A stretch of DNA of 64,000 bases from Candidatus Zixiibacteriota bacterium (GCA_018820315.1 JAHJOQ010000121.1:58050-122049); one strand, 5' to 3'. Numbered from the stretch's first letter, positions 26,957 through 35,827 are shown. Numbers and translations: made by a program. The notes: generated by a model not told the origin, from the sequence alone.

Positions 26957-27838
26957 ATGAGTAACGGAACAGAACAGAAAAGCATTGTAGAGCGATTACA
27001 GTTCATCGATAGGCGAATCATATTCGTCTTTATCGGACTTGCCGTCGTGATTCCGTTGCTGTTTGGCGTATCACTTGAAGAGGAGACGACTCCTATTGTC
27101 CAGAGGCTGTTTGATTTTGTAGATGCACTTCCGGAAGAGTCGAGAGTGCTGCTGTCATTCGACTATGGTCCGACAACGGCTCCTGAAATTCAGCCGATGA
27201 TGGACGCTATCCTGCGACAATGCGCCGAACGAAAGGCGAAGCTATATATGATGGCTGTCTGGGCGACCGGTCACAACCTGACTGGCGAGACAATCGCTAA
27301 AATACTGAATCCGGAATATCCGGAATATCAATACGGCATCGATTATGTCAATCTTGGATACAAAGCGGGTAACCAGGGTCTGATTCGATTGCTGTATGTT
27401 GATTTTAAGAGGATGTATTCTACTGATGCCGCCGGAACTGCAATCGACTCCATTCCGATGATGGAAAACATCAACAGCCTGAAGAATTTTGATCTGATCA
27501 TTTCATTCGGTGGCGGGTTCCCCGGAATCAAAGAGTGGATTCTGTATGCGGGCGATCCGGGAAAGATCCCGGTGGGCGGCGGGTGCACGGCTGTTTCCGC
27601 TCCGCTCCTATATCCGTACTACCCGAATCAGCTTGTTGGATTGCTGGGGGGAGCCAAGGGTGCTGCGGAGTATGAGGCTGCCCTGTTGAAAGCATATCCC
27701 AAATTCAGAGGCCGCAAGATGGCCGGCATGAGCCTGATGATGTCGCAGACAGTCGCTCATCTGGTAATCATGCTCTTCATCCTGTTTGGAAATACATTGT
27801 ACTTCCTGTTAAGAGCTAGTGGGAAGGGGCGGAGTTGA
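26957..27838 (+). CDS. Cassette 2 gene C: twice-anchored periplasmic alpha/beta protein
   Basis: Product of 293 aa, paralogue of the genes at 23446 and 30489. N-terminal helix after IDRRIIF, C-terminal helix near VIMLFILFGNTLYFLL. Shared blocks include VLLSFDYGPTTAPEIQPMMD, YGIDYVNLGYKAGNQ, DFKRMYSTDAAGTAIDSIPM, SFGGGFPGIKEW and NQLVGLLGGAKGAAEYE. The stop TGA shares its last base with the next ATG. Function unknown. Confidence 0.77.
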   Translation: MSNGTEQKSIVERLQFIDRRIIFVFIGLAVVIPLLFGVSLEEETTPIVQRLFDFVDALPEESRVLLSFDYGPTTAPEIQPMMDAILRQCAERKAKLYMMAVWATGHNLTGETIAKILNPEYPEYQYGIDYVNLGYKAGNQGLIRLLYVDFKRMYSTDAAGTAIDSIPMMENINSLKNFDLIISFGGGFPGIKEWILYAGDPGKIPVGGGCTAVSAPLLYPYYPNQLVGLLGGAKGAAEYEAALLKAYPKFRGRKMAGMSLMMSQTVAHLVIMLFILFGNTLYFLLRASGKGRS

Positions 27839-28581
27839 TGAACGGTAAGCAGGCGGCAAGTTATGTAGTTCTGGCGATTGTGATTGTCGCGTTTGCTGTG
27901 AGCATTGTCCTCAAAGGACTGCTCGTGACTGTCGGCGCATTCCTTACGCTGTTCATATTCTCATTTCTATACAAAGACAATCCGTACTATAAATTCGCTG
28001 AGCATCTATTCGTTGGCGTGAGCGCTGCGTATTGGATGTGCATGGGATTCTGGGGAACGATGGTTCCGAACCTGTTCGGCAAGCTCTATCCTCCAATGGT
28101 AGGGCCGGTCATGCCCGCACTCAAAGATAATGCCGCCGAGCCGTTCATGCTGATCCCGCTGATTCTCGGCATTCTTCTTCTGCTGAGGCTTTCATCGAGT
28201 GTCGGGTGGATTTCGAGATGGGCTCTGGCGTTCATTGTCGGCACGACTGCCGGACTGAATCTTATACGATACCTGAGGTCCGATTTTATCCAACAAATCA
28301 ACAATACTACTTTTTCGTTATATGCAACCGGTGCTACCGGATTCAATCTTGGCGAGACCCTCTCCAACATCGCGATTTTCGTCAGCGTTATGACGGGGCT
28401 CATATATTTCTTCTTCTCCAAAGAGCACAAGGGTGCATTTGGGGTTGGCGCGCGCACCGGCATAATTGTTCTGATGGTTACATTCGGAGCGTCATTCGGT
28501 TACACGGTCATGGCGCGTATATCCCTGCTGGTCGGGAGGATGCAGTTCCTTTTCGGCGACTGGCTTGGCATGATGCAGTAA
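27838..28581 (+). CDS. Cassette 2 gene D: polytopic membrane protein
   Basis: The ATG at 27838 overlaps the gene C stop by one base and has AAGGGGCGGAG upstream; a TTG three bases earlier is possible. The 247-aa product has an extra N-terminal hydrophobic segment compared with the cassette 1 and 3 copies (VVLAIVIVAFAVSIVLKGLL), then the family motifs SFLYKDNPYYKFAEH, GWISRWALAF, FFFSKEHKGAFGVGAR and FGASFGYTVMARISLL. Function unknown. Confidence 0.77.
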   Translation: MNGKQAASYVVLAIVIVAFAVSIVLKGLLVTVGAFLTLFIFSFLYKDNPYYKFAEHLFVGVSAAYWMCMGFWGTMVPNLFGKLYPPMVGPVMPALKDNAAEPFMLIPLILGILLLLRLSSSVGWISRWALAFIVGTTAGLNLIRYLRSDFIQQINNTTFSLYATGATGFNLGETLSNIAIFVSVMTGLIYFFFSKEHKGAFGVGARTGIIVLMVTFGASFGYTVMARISLLVGRMQFLFGDWLGMMQ

Positions 28582-28610
28582 CAAAACAGTCTTTTCGATA
28601 GAAGGTGCAT

Positions 28611-29837
28611 ATGGAGACTAAATGGAGACTCGCAGCAATTGTCATAGCACTCGTCATGATCCTGGCGCCGGCTCTTCCGGCTCAGGATGAAGGCGAGATG
28701 GCTGACAGTATGCCTGCCGAGATTCAGATGGAGCCGCCTCCGGCGCCGGAGCTTGTCTTGGGAGAGGATGTTCCAAACGACGGAGGCCACAAGCTCAAAC
28801 TGACTTGGGGTTATCCTGCCGAATGGAGTGATTCCGTCGCCAGATTCCTGATCTTCCGTGGAGATGCTCCGGATGGGGAATTCAAGTCACTCGGTGAAGC
28901 TGCCAGAGGAGTCACGACGTATCTCGACATCGGCAGCAAGATCAAGGACAACTCGGATTATATGGCCAACGATCACGACTTTTATTACAAAGTTATCGCT
29001 GTTGCCAACAATGGAACTGAATCCGAGCCGGCAATCGGAGGGCCGTTCCAGACAAGTGGCCAGTGGTTCCACTGGGGCAAGGTTCCGGTTCTTGTAGGTG
29101 TGGTGCTATTCGGGTTCTTCACAGTCCTCTTCATTAACGCCGCTCGAAAGGGCAAAGAGCTTTTTGTCCGGCCATTGGCCGGGATCGAGGCTGTTGACGA
29201 GGCAATAGGGCGCGCAACTGAAATGGGTAAGCCAATACTCTACGTGCTCGGCATAGGCACGGCTGCCGATATTGCCACAATCGCGTCGTTTACGATTCTC
29301 GGAAGAGTGGCGAAGAAGGTGGCCGAATATCAGACCGATCTGATCGTCCCTTGTTATGAGCCGATTGTTATGAGCGTTGCACAGGATGTTGTCAAATCTG
29401 CCTATATGGAGGCCGGTAGACCGGATCAGTATAGCGACGACCAAGTTTTCTTCGTCACCAACGCTCAGTTTGCGTATGTCGCCGGAGTCAACGGTATCAT
29501 GGTTCGTGATTTGCCTGCAACGAATTTCTACCTCGGCTACTTCGCCGCTGAATCTCTGATTCTGGCCGAAACCGGCAATTCGATCGGGGCGATCCAGATC
29601 GCCGGTACCGATCAGATCACTCAGATTCCATTCTTCGTAGTAGCGTGCGACTATACGCTCATTGGTGAGGAGTTGTACGCCGCTTCTGCCTACCTCGGCC
29701 GAGATCCGCTTCTGCTGGGGTCGCTGAAGGCCGAAGACTGGGGGAAGGGAATCCTGATGGTGCTGATGGCAGTTGGTGTTCTGGCCACCGCTTTTGGCTG
29801 GAATGCTATACGTGAACTTGTTAGAGTAATACTGTAG
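28611..29837 (+). CDS. Cassette 3 gene A: Fn3-domain membrane protein with conserved cytoplasmic domain
   Basis: The ATG at 28611 follows GAAGG with suitable spacing; a GTG six bases upstream is less likely. The 408-aa product has a signal peptide (IVIALVMILAPALPAQD), an Fn3-like domain (LKLTWGYPAEWSDSVARFLI, YYKVIAVANNG), a helix near VPVLVGVVLFGFFTVLFI, then the cytoplasmic domain with GIEAVDEAIGRATEMG, AETGNSIGAIQIAGT and ACDYTLIGEELYAASAYL. Many positions identical between copies 1 and 2 are changed here (for example SVAQDVVKSAY, QVFFVTNAQFAYVAGVNG), showing an older split. Confidence 0.8.
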   Translation: METKWRLAAIVIALVMILAPALPAQDEGEMADSMPAEIQMEPPPAPELVLGEDVPNDGGHKLKLTWGYPAEWSDSVARFLIFRGDAPDGEFKSLGEAARGVTTYLDIGSKIKDNSDYMANDHDFYYKVIAVANNGTESEPAIGGPFQTSGQWFHWGKVPVLVGVVLFGFFTVLFINAARKGKELFVRPLAGIEAVDEAIGRATEMGKPILYVLGIGTAADIATIASFTILGRVAKKVAEYQTDLIVPCYEPIVMSVAQDVVKSAYMEAGRPDQYSDDQVFFVTNAQFAYVAGVNGIMVRDLPATNFYLGYFAAESLILAETGNSIGAIQIAGTDQITQIPFFVVACDYTLIGEELYAASAYLGRDPLLLGSLKAEDWGKGILMVLMAVGVLATAFGWNAIRELVRVIL

Positions 29838-29851
29838 GGGAGGATAACTGA

Positions 29852-30475
29852 ATGAAACGAAGAATCCCCCTGTTGATCGTGTTCCTGGTCAGTCTGTTTA
29901 TGGTCGTCCAGTACTACGTCCCGCTGGATAGCTGGGCCTGGATGTATCAATATTTGATTGACTGGACGATCATCATCGGCGTGTTTGCACTGCTACTCGG
30001 CATCTGGTCTCTTTGGCGAGTGAACTTCAACAAGATTAAACAACGGGCGGAGAACTGGGAATATGCTGTCATTACACTGGCCGGATTGTTAATAATGATG
30101 ATCGTCGGCTTTGTTCCAGGCTGGGGAAACCTTAACAACTATGTGTACGAACATTTCTTCTATTATATTCTTGTGCCGATTCAGGCGACCATGTTCTCGC
30201 TGCTGGCGTTTTTCATATCGTCCGCGGCTTTCCGCGCATTCAGAGCTCGGTCGCTGCTGGCGACGCTGCTGCTTTTCGCCGGTCTCGTGATCATGATCAG
30301 GTTCGTTCCGATGGGTCAGGTTTCGAGCTATATCTCGGATCTGTCGGGATGGATTCTGAGAGTACCGAATCTGGCTGCCAAGCGTGCGATCATCATCGGT
30401 ATCGGGCTCGGCGCAATTGCGACCGCATTCAAGATAATGTTCGGAATCGAACGTGCCTACCTCGGCAGGGATTAA
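29852..30475 (+). CDS. Cassette 3 gene B: six-span membrane protein
   Basis: Product of 207 aa, the shortest and most diverged B paralogue; GGGGAGG ribosome site. Retained features are YYVPLDSW at the N-terminus, a basic loop NKIKQRAENW, SAAFRAFRARSLLA and NLAAKRAIIIGIGLG followed by FGIERAYLG. The glutamine of the AGQRAI motif is Lys here (AAKRAI). Function unknown. Confidence 0.77.
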   Translation: MKRRIPLLIVFLVSLFMVVQYYVPLDSWAWMYQYLIDWTIIIGVFALLLGIWSLWRVNFNKIKQRAENWEYAVITLAGLLIMMIVGFVPGWGNLNNYVYEHFFYYILVPIQATMFSLLAFFISSAAFRAFRARSLLATLLLFAGLVIMIRFVPMGQVSSYISDLSGWILRVPNLAAKRAIIIGIGLGAIATAFKIMFGIERAYLGRD

Positions 30476-30488
30476 GGAGATATCAGCT

Positions 30489-31340
30489 ATGAACATATTC
30501 GATAAGATGGTAGCTCTCGATCGGCGCTGGGTGTTCCTTTTCCTCTTTGTCGTAGTCGCTCTCGCCTATTTCTTGAGAAACCACTTCACGGTCGATATAG
30601 TGACCACAAGAGAAGTCAGGTCTATCTACAACTTCGTAGAGAACCTCGAACCGGGCGACAAGCTTCTGATTTCGTTCGACTACGACCCGAGTTCGCTGGC
30701 CGAACTGCATCCGATGTCCCGCGCGATTATCACGCAGTGCTACAAGCGTAAAGTGAAGGTTATCGGCGTTACACTCTCCCAATATGGGGCGGGGATGGTA
30801 GAAGAAATCTTTCGAGAAATCGGAGACGTTGCCGAGCAGGAGTATGGAAGGGAGATCGTTTACGGTGAAGATTACTGTTTCATCGGTTACAGGCCCTATC
30901 CTGCATTCGTGATACTGGGAATGGGAGAAAACTTCAGAGTCTTCTTCCCGCGCGATTACTATGACACTCCTCTTGATGATCTCCCGATTATGAAGGGTGT
31001 GAAGAACTACGATGATGTCAAAGCAGTACTTGCGATAACATCGGGTACGACCGCAGATTTCTGGGTGATTTACGGGAACGCCCGTTACAACATGCCGCTT
31101 GCGCTCGGAGTCACAGGTGTTATGGCGACCGACTACTATCCTTATCTCGGTAATGCCCTGTTTGGATTGATAGGCGGTTGGAAGGGTGCTGCCGAATACG
31201 AGAAGCTGGTCGGCAGGCCCGACAAAGCGACTGCGGGGATGCCCGCACAGGTCGCTGCGCACCTGACGATTGTACTGTTCATCGTGATCGGAAATATTGG
31301 ATATCTCCTGTCACGCAAAACTAAAAAGAAGTTGGGATAG
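30489..31340 (+). CDS. Cassette 3 gene C: twice-anchored periplasmic alpha/beta protein
   Basis: The ATG at 30489 follows AAGGAGA at 30474-30480; a longer frame from 30453 would overlap gene B and lacks a ribosome site. The 283-aa product keeps the N-terminal anchor after LDRRW, LLISFDYDPSSLAELHPM, YGEDYCFIGYRP, and GNALFGLIGGWKGAAEYEK, plus the C-terminal anchor (HLTIVLFIVIGNIGYLL). The VNLG motif of copies 1 and 2 is CFIG here. Function unknown. Confidence 0.77.
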   Translation: MNIFDKMVALDRRWVFLFLFVVVALAYFLRNHFTVDIVTTREVRSIYNFVENLEPGDKLLISFDYDPSSLAELHPMSRAIITQCYKRKVKVIGVTLSQYGAGMVEEIFREIGDVAEQEYGREIVYGEDYCFIGYRPYPAFVILGMGENFRVFFPRDYYDTPLDDLPIMKGVKNYDDVKAVLAITSGTTADFWVIYGNARYNMPLALGVTGVMATDYYPYLGNALFGLIGGWKGAAEYEKLVGRPDKATAGMPAQVAAHLTIVLFIVIGNIGYLLSRKTKKKLG

Positions 31341-31355
31341 GGAAGGAGAATAGAT

Positions 31356-31994
31356 ATGGAAGACGGCGCGACAGTTGAATTGCTCTGGACGACTCTTGCA
31401 GTGTTTTTGACGCTGGCAACGTTCTCCTTTCTTTACAAGGACAACCCGTTCTACAAGTTCGCGGAGCATCTTGTGGTCGGTGTTGGTGCGGGCTATTTCG
31501 TGGTGCTTCTCGTTCTCACGAGCCTGAAGCCGAAGCTGTACGATCCGGTACTCGCGGGAGAATGGTGGTACCTCATTCCGGGTATCCTTGGCATGATGAT
31601 GTGGATGAGATTTTCGAAGAAGCTCTCCTGGGTTTCGAGGTATCCGATTGCGTTCTATATAGGGACATCGGGAGTTGCTATTCCTCTCTATATGTACAAC
31701 AACATCAATAGACAGCTATCATCGACGCTAGATCTCTCATTCGGCTTTGGATCTATGACCGAAGTCTGGAGTATATTCATAGTAATAGGTGTACTTACCG
31801 GCCTTATGTATTTTTTCTTTTCGAAAGAGCACAAAGGCTCGTTTGGTGGAGCTGCTAAGGTTGGTATTTACGTTCTGATGATTGGATTCGGGGCGAGTTT
31901 CGGCTACACTGTGATGGCGCGAGTCTCGCTATTTGTGCAGCGCATAGCGTTTCTTGAAGAGTGGAAGGATATGCTTATAAGATATTTCAGTTGA
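31356..31994 (+). CDS. Cassette 3 gene D: polytopic membrane protein
   Basis: Last gene of the triplicated array; 212 aa, AAGGAG ribosome site, 15 bases after gene C. About six hydrophobic spans with the family motifs SFLYKDNPFYKFAEH, WVSRYPIAF, FFFSKEHKGSFGGAAKVG and FGASFGYTVMARVSLF. No terminator-like hairpin with a T-run is visible directly after it. Function unknown. Confidence 0.77.
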   Translation: MEDGATVELLWTTLAVFLTLATFSFLYKDNPFYKFAEHLVVGVGAGYFVVLLVLTSLKPKLYDPVLAGEWWYLIPGILGMMMWMRFSKKLSWVSRYPIAFYIGTSGVAIPLYMYNNINRQLSSTLDLSFGFGSMTEVWSIFIVIGVLTGLMYFFFSKEHKGSFGGAAKVGIYVLMIGFGASFGYTVMARVSLFVQRIAFLEEWKDMLIRYFS

Positions 31995-32145
31995 GTTTTT
32001 CGCATTGCGCATTGCTTGGACGAGGCTGTGCATGAAGGCAGGGTTGGCTCCTTTAGAGGGGGAGCTTCCGTATATTTCTCTCCTGCAGCTAGTTCGGGCT
32101 GCGATAATTTGATGCAAAAAAGTTACACTGCATTGCAGAATACTG

Positions 32146-32174
32146 TTGACAGGCTAAACACTTAGCCTTAAATT
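32146..32174 (+). promoter_or_regulatory. Candidate sigma-70-type promoter of the small basic protein gene
   Basis: A perfect TTGACA (32146-32151), 17-base spacer and TAAATT (32169-32174), about 100 bases before the start at 32277. The spacer 31995-32276 holds no gene. Confidence 0.5.
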
Positions 32175-32276
32175 AGTTGAACAGCAAGGCTGCATTTTTG
32201 GGATTCTGTGCCGTAAGGCATTTGAGTGAGGGAGCTTAACGGTTTCCTGAATTGATCCAAAACCAAGGACGGTACT

Positions 32277-32591
32277 ATGGGGAAAATCCACATTTCTAAG
32301 CCAAAGCGCCGTAAGAAGAAACGGATGACACCCGAGGAAGCAAAAGCCGCCCGCGCTGACTATCAAAGGAAGTACTATCTGGCACACAAGGAGAAAGCCA
32401 AAGAGTACCAGAGACTGTACAACCTGACTCACAAGAAGAAGCAGCGGCTTAAAGGCGCAAACGGGGTCGAGTACTCCAGGGAGAATCAGAAGGGGACTTT
32501 CAACACCCATGATCTGATGCATGCTCCTGTTGAAAAGACCCTCAAAATGCTCGAAAAAATCATTAACGGTGAGCGTTACTTCACTATGTAG
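32277..32591 (+). CDS. Small highly basic protein of unknown function
   Basis: Product of 104 aa with a good start (AAGGAC upstream) and its own candidate promoter. The first 65 residues are very rich in Lys and Arg and contain an approximate internal repeat, YQRKYYLAHKEKAK and YQRLYNLTHKKKQR, suggesting amphipathic helices that could bind nucleic acid. The last 35 residues are not basic (THDLMHAPVEKTLKMLEKII). I recognise no family with a known role. It lies between the membrane cassettes and pyruvate phosphate dikinase, which itself carries a basic tail. Confidence 0.6.
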   Translation: MGKIHISKPKRRKKKRMTPEEAKAARADYQRKYYLAHKEKAKEYQRLYNLTHKKKQRLKGANGVEYSRENQKGTFNTHDLMHAPVEKTLKMLEKIINGERYFTM

Positions 32592-32785
32592 TGATCTTGT
32601 GGCTGTGTAAGAAGGCAATCCAGCATCACCACATTTCCACTACTGTTCAGCTCAACATGTTTCTCTCTTCAAAAGAGGTATGGGTTATTGCGTGCAAAAA
32701 CTGCTTGCGATAGTCTATGAACAAAGTTACATTTCGGCCGAAATCGACCTGGATGGCATAATTTATGGCATGGAGAGATACAGGT

Positions 32786-35722
32786 ATGGCTAAAATATCT
32801 GCAAAGGGCACGGAAGGGAAGAGTTCTACAACTGTTCCTAAGGCTGCCCGGAAAACATCAGCCGCATCTAAAGCAGCACCTAAAATGGTCTATTTTTTCG
32901 GAGATGGAAAGGCTGACGGCTCTGGGGACATGAAGCTGGTGCTCGGAGGTAAAGGGGCAGGTTTGGCAGAAATGACCAACGCCGGAATACCTGTGCCTCC
33001 AGGCTTCACAATTACCTGCGATGCCTGCAGGGCGTTCTATGACAACGACATGTGTGCTCCGCCAGGACTTGATGACGAAATCAGAGCCAATATTAAGAAG
33101 CTGGAGAAGTCGACAGGCGCCGTATTCGGTGGTGTCGATAATCCACTGCTTGTTTCCGTAAGATCCGGTGCTCCGGTATCGATGCCTGGTATGATGGATA
33201 CCGTGCTGAACCTCGGACTTAATGAGAATAGTCTCAAGGGAATGGCTGCCCGCACAGGAAACGAGCGATTCGCCTACGATATTTACCGACGATTCATTCA
33301 GATGTTCGGCAATGTCGTGCTCGGCATAGATAAAGAAGTCTTCGAGAGCGTAATTACAAAGAAGAAGCGTGAGCGGAAGATTCGCCAGGATTCCTCTCTT
33401 TCTGCCGAGGATTTCAAGGATATAGTCAGGCGGTTTAAATCGATCGTCAGAAGGAGATCGGGCGAGCCATTTCCGGATGATCCGAATGTTCAATTGGAGA
33501 TGTCCAGAGATGCCGTGTTTCGGTCCTGGAATAATCCCCGCGCAATCACCTATCGGCATCTGAATGACATTGTCGATGATACGGGAACCGGGATCAACGT
33601 TCAGGCGATGGTTTTTGGCAATCTTGGTGACGATTGCGGAACGGGTGTGGGATTTACGAGGAATCCGTCAACTGGAGATAATGAGTTTTACGGCGAGTAC
33701 CTCATCAATGCGCAGGGCGAGGACGTCGTGGCAGGTACCAGGACTCCCGAGCCGATCTCGACGCTCAAGGATGTCATGCCGAAAGTCTACAAGCAACTTC
33801 GCGCTATCACGAACCGCCTCGAACAGCATTATCGAGACGTGCAGGACTTCGAGTTCACTATCCAAAAAGGCACACTCTACATGCTGCAGACTCGTTCGGG
33901 CAAGAGGACCACTCCAGCGGCTGTCAAGATTGCTGTGGACATGGTGAAAGAGAAGCTTATCACGAGGGAAGAAGCTCTCCTAAGGGTTAGACCAGAGGAT
34001 CTGGAACAATTGCTGCATCCCCGCATCAGTCCCGACGCCGTGTATGATGTTATTGCGCAGGGATTGGCAGCATCGCCGGGGGCCGCTTCGGGCAAGATAG
34101 TCTTCACTGCCGATCAGGCAGTCGAAAATGCTCAGGAAGGTCAGAAAGTCATACTTGTTCGCACCGAAACCAATCCTGATGATATCCACGGGATGGCAGC
34201 AGCAGCAGGAATACTTACCGCGCGCGGCGGGATGACATCGCATGCGGCAGTAGTTGCCCGAGGGATGGGTAAGAGTTGTGTGGCTGGCTGCGAAGATATT
34301 CGCGTCTATGAGGGCAGAAGGCAATTTGCCGTTGGCACGACTGTCTTCAAAGAAGGTGATGTAATTACATTGAATGGCTCATCCGGTGAAGTCATGAAAG
34401 GCGAGGTCAAGACAATCGAGCCGGAGCTTTCAGGCGAGTTCGGCGAGTTCATGGAGTGGGCCGATACATACAGAAAGCTCGGAGTGCGTACTAATGCGGA
34501 TACCCCGGACGATGCGAAGGCGGCTCGCAGGTTCGGAGCCGAAGGTATCGGACTGTGTCGAACCGAGCACATGTTCTTCGCGGAGGATCGTCTGCCTATA
34601 GTGCAGGAAATGATTCTTGCCGAAAGCCAGGCCGATCGTCAGTCAGCGCTCGACAAACTAATGCCGTTCCAGAAAGCTGACTTCAAGGGAATATTCAATG
34701 CCATGCAGGGTCTTCCTGTTACTATAAGAACTCTTGATCCGCCGCTGCACGAGTTCCTCCCGAGGGTGGAGGAAGTTCAGGCGAAGATTGCTGAGCTCCT
34801 GGAAAAGAATGCTCCCAAAGAGAAGATCAAGAAGCAGGAAGATATCCTAAAACGAATACAAGATCTGCATGAGCAGAATCCTATGCTCGGCCATCGCGGT
34901 TGCCGACTTGGAATCACATATCCGGAGATCACGGAAATGCAGGTCCGGGCGATCATGTCTGCGGCATGCGAGCTGGCAAAGCAGAGCAAGAAGATCTATC
35001 CGGAGATCATGATTCCTCTCGTCGGGCATGTCAACGAACTGAAGAACCAGCGGGAGGTTGCGGAGCGTGTCGCTGAAGAAGTACTCCGTCAGTACCATGC
35101 GAAAGTCGAATACAAGATCGGCACCATGATCGAGATTCCGCGCGCAGCGCTTACTGCCGACGAAATTGCTGAATTTGCAGACTTCTTCTCATTCGGTACG
35201 AACGATCTTACTCAGATGGCGATGGGCTTCTCGCGCGATGATGCCGCAAAATTCCTCAAGTATTATGTCGAGAAAGGTATTTTGCCGAAGGATCCGTTTG
35301 TCAGTCTGGATCAAGCAGGCGTAGGACAGCTTGTGGAAATGGGTGTCAAGAAGGGGAGATCGGTCCGCAAGGATCTCAAGGTCGGTATTTGCGGGGAGCA
35401 TGGCGGCGATCCGAGTTCGATCGAATTCTGCCACAAGATAGGCCTCGATTATGTATCCTGCTCTCCTTATCGAGTCCCGATAGCTCGACTAGCTGCGGCT
35501 CAGGTGGTCATCAGGGAGGGGGGCAAGCCGCATACCGTGGTTAAAGTGCCTCTCAAGAAGTCGCCCAAGAAGAAAGATGCTGCAGAGCCAGAAGCTGCCG
35601 CGAAGAAGACTGCGAAGAAAGCTGAGACGAAACCGGCAAAGAAAGAGACTCCGAAGAAAGCTGTCAAGAGGACAGCAAAGAAGGTTGTAAAGAAGACAGC
35701 AGCTAAGAAGAAAAAGAAATAG
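32786..35722 (+). CDS. ppdK: Pyruvate, phosphate dikinase with histone-H1-like C-terminal tail
   Basis: Interconverts pyruvate, ATP and phosphate with PEP, AMP and pyrophosphate. The start at 32786 has GGAGAG upstream; an in-frame ATG at 32765 has none. The 978-aa product has a Ser/Ala/Lys-rich N-terminal extension of about 30 residues, the ATP-binding domain (FGDGKADGSGDMKLVLGGKG, SVRSGAPVSMPGMMDTVLNL), the swivelling phosphohistidine domain with GGMTSHAAVVARGMG (catalytic His with the adjacent regulatory-type Thr), and the PEP/pyruvate barrel ending in GICGEHGGDPSSIEF and YVSCSPYRVPIARLAA with its active-site Cys upstream of the C-terminus. Usual family length is about 870-900 aa. The last 60 residues are a repetitive Lys/Ala/Pro tail (KKTAKKAETKPAKKETPKKA) like a histone H1 tail, not part of the enzyme fold. 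Confidence 0.97.
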   Translation: MAKISAKGTEGKSSTTVPKAARKTSAASKAAPKMVYFFGDGKADGSGDMKLVLGGKGAGLAEMTNAGIPVPPGFTITCDACRAFYDNDMCAPPGLDDEIRANIKKLEKSTGAVFGGVDNPLLVSVRSGAPVSMPGMMDTVLNLGLNENSLKGMAARTGNERFAYDIYRRFIQMFGNVVLGIDKEVFESVITKKKRERKIRQDSSLSAEDFKDIVRRFKSIVRRRSGEPFPDDPNVQLEMSRDAVFRSWNNPRAITYRHLNDIVDDTGTGINVQAMVFGNLGDDCGTGVGFTRNPSTGDNEFYGEYLINAQGEDVVAGTRTPEPISTLKDVMPKVYKQLRAITNRLEQHYRDVQDFEFTIQKGTLYMLQTRSGKRTTPAAVKIAVDMVKEKLITREEALLRVRPEDLEQLLHPRISPDAVYDVIAQGLAASPGAASGKIVFTADQAVENAQEGQKVILVRTETNPDDIHGMAAAAGILTARGGMTSHAAVVARGMGKSCVAGCEDIRVYEGRRQFAVGTTVFKEGDVITLNGSSGEVMKGEVKTIEPELSGEFGEFMEWADTYRKLGVRTNADTPDDAKAARRFGAEGIGLCRTEHMFFAEDRLPIVQEMILAESQADRQSALDKLMPFQKADFKGIFNAMQGLPVTIRTLDPPLHEFLPRVEEVQAKIAELLEKNAPKEKIKKQEDILKRIQDLHEQNPMLGHRGCRLGITYPEITEMQVRAIMSAACELAKQSKKIYPEIMIPLVGHVNELKNQREVAERVAEEVLRQYHAKVEYKIGTMIEIPRAALTADEIAEFADFFSFGTNDLTQMAMGFSRDDAAKFLKYYVEKGILPKDPFVSLDQAGVGQLVEMGVKKGRSVRKDLKVGICGEHGGDPSSIEFCHKIGLDYVSCSPYRVPIARLAAAQVVIREGGKPHTVVKVPLKKSPKKKDAAEPEAAAKKTAKKAETKPAKKETPKKAVKRTAKKVVKKTAAKKKKK

Positions 35723-35732
35723 CTGATACAAG

Positions 35733-35798
35733 GGCAGGTTTCTCCGAAACCTGCCAGAGGTTTTGAATGTGGCAGGAGTGAGGGCACTCCTGCCTTTT
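35733..35798 (+). terminator. Double hairpin terminator after ppdK
   Basis: The first stem GGCAGGTTT/AAACCTGCC (35733-35755, loop CTCCG) is followed by a second, GGCAGGAGTG/CACTCCTGCC (35771-35794, loop AGGG), and four T residues. The pair recurs in related form at 55618-55677, so it is also a repeat family. Confidence 0.8.
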
Positions 35799-35827
35799 CT
35801 GTCTGTGCGCCGTCTTACCGTTGAAAG

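Noticed and set aside
30483..31262. Minus-strand open frame of 259 codons under cassette 3 gene C
   Set aside because: The plus-strand gene has two paralogues in the same position of the other cassettes, so the antisense frame is a shadow.
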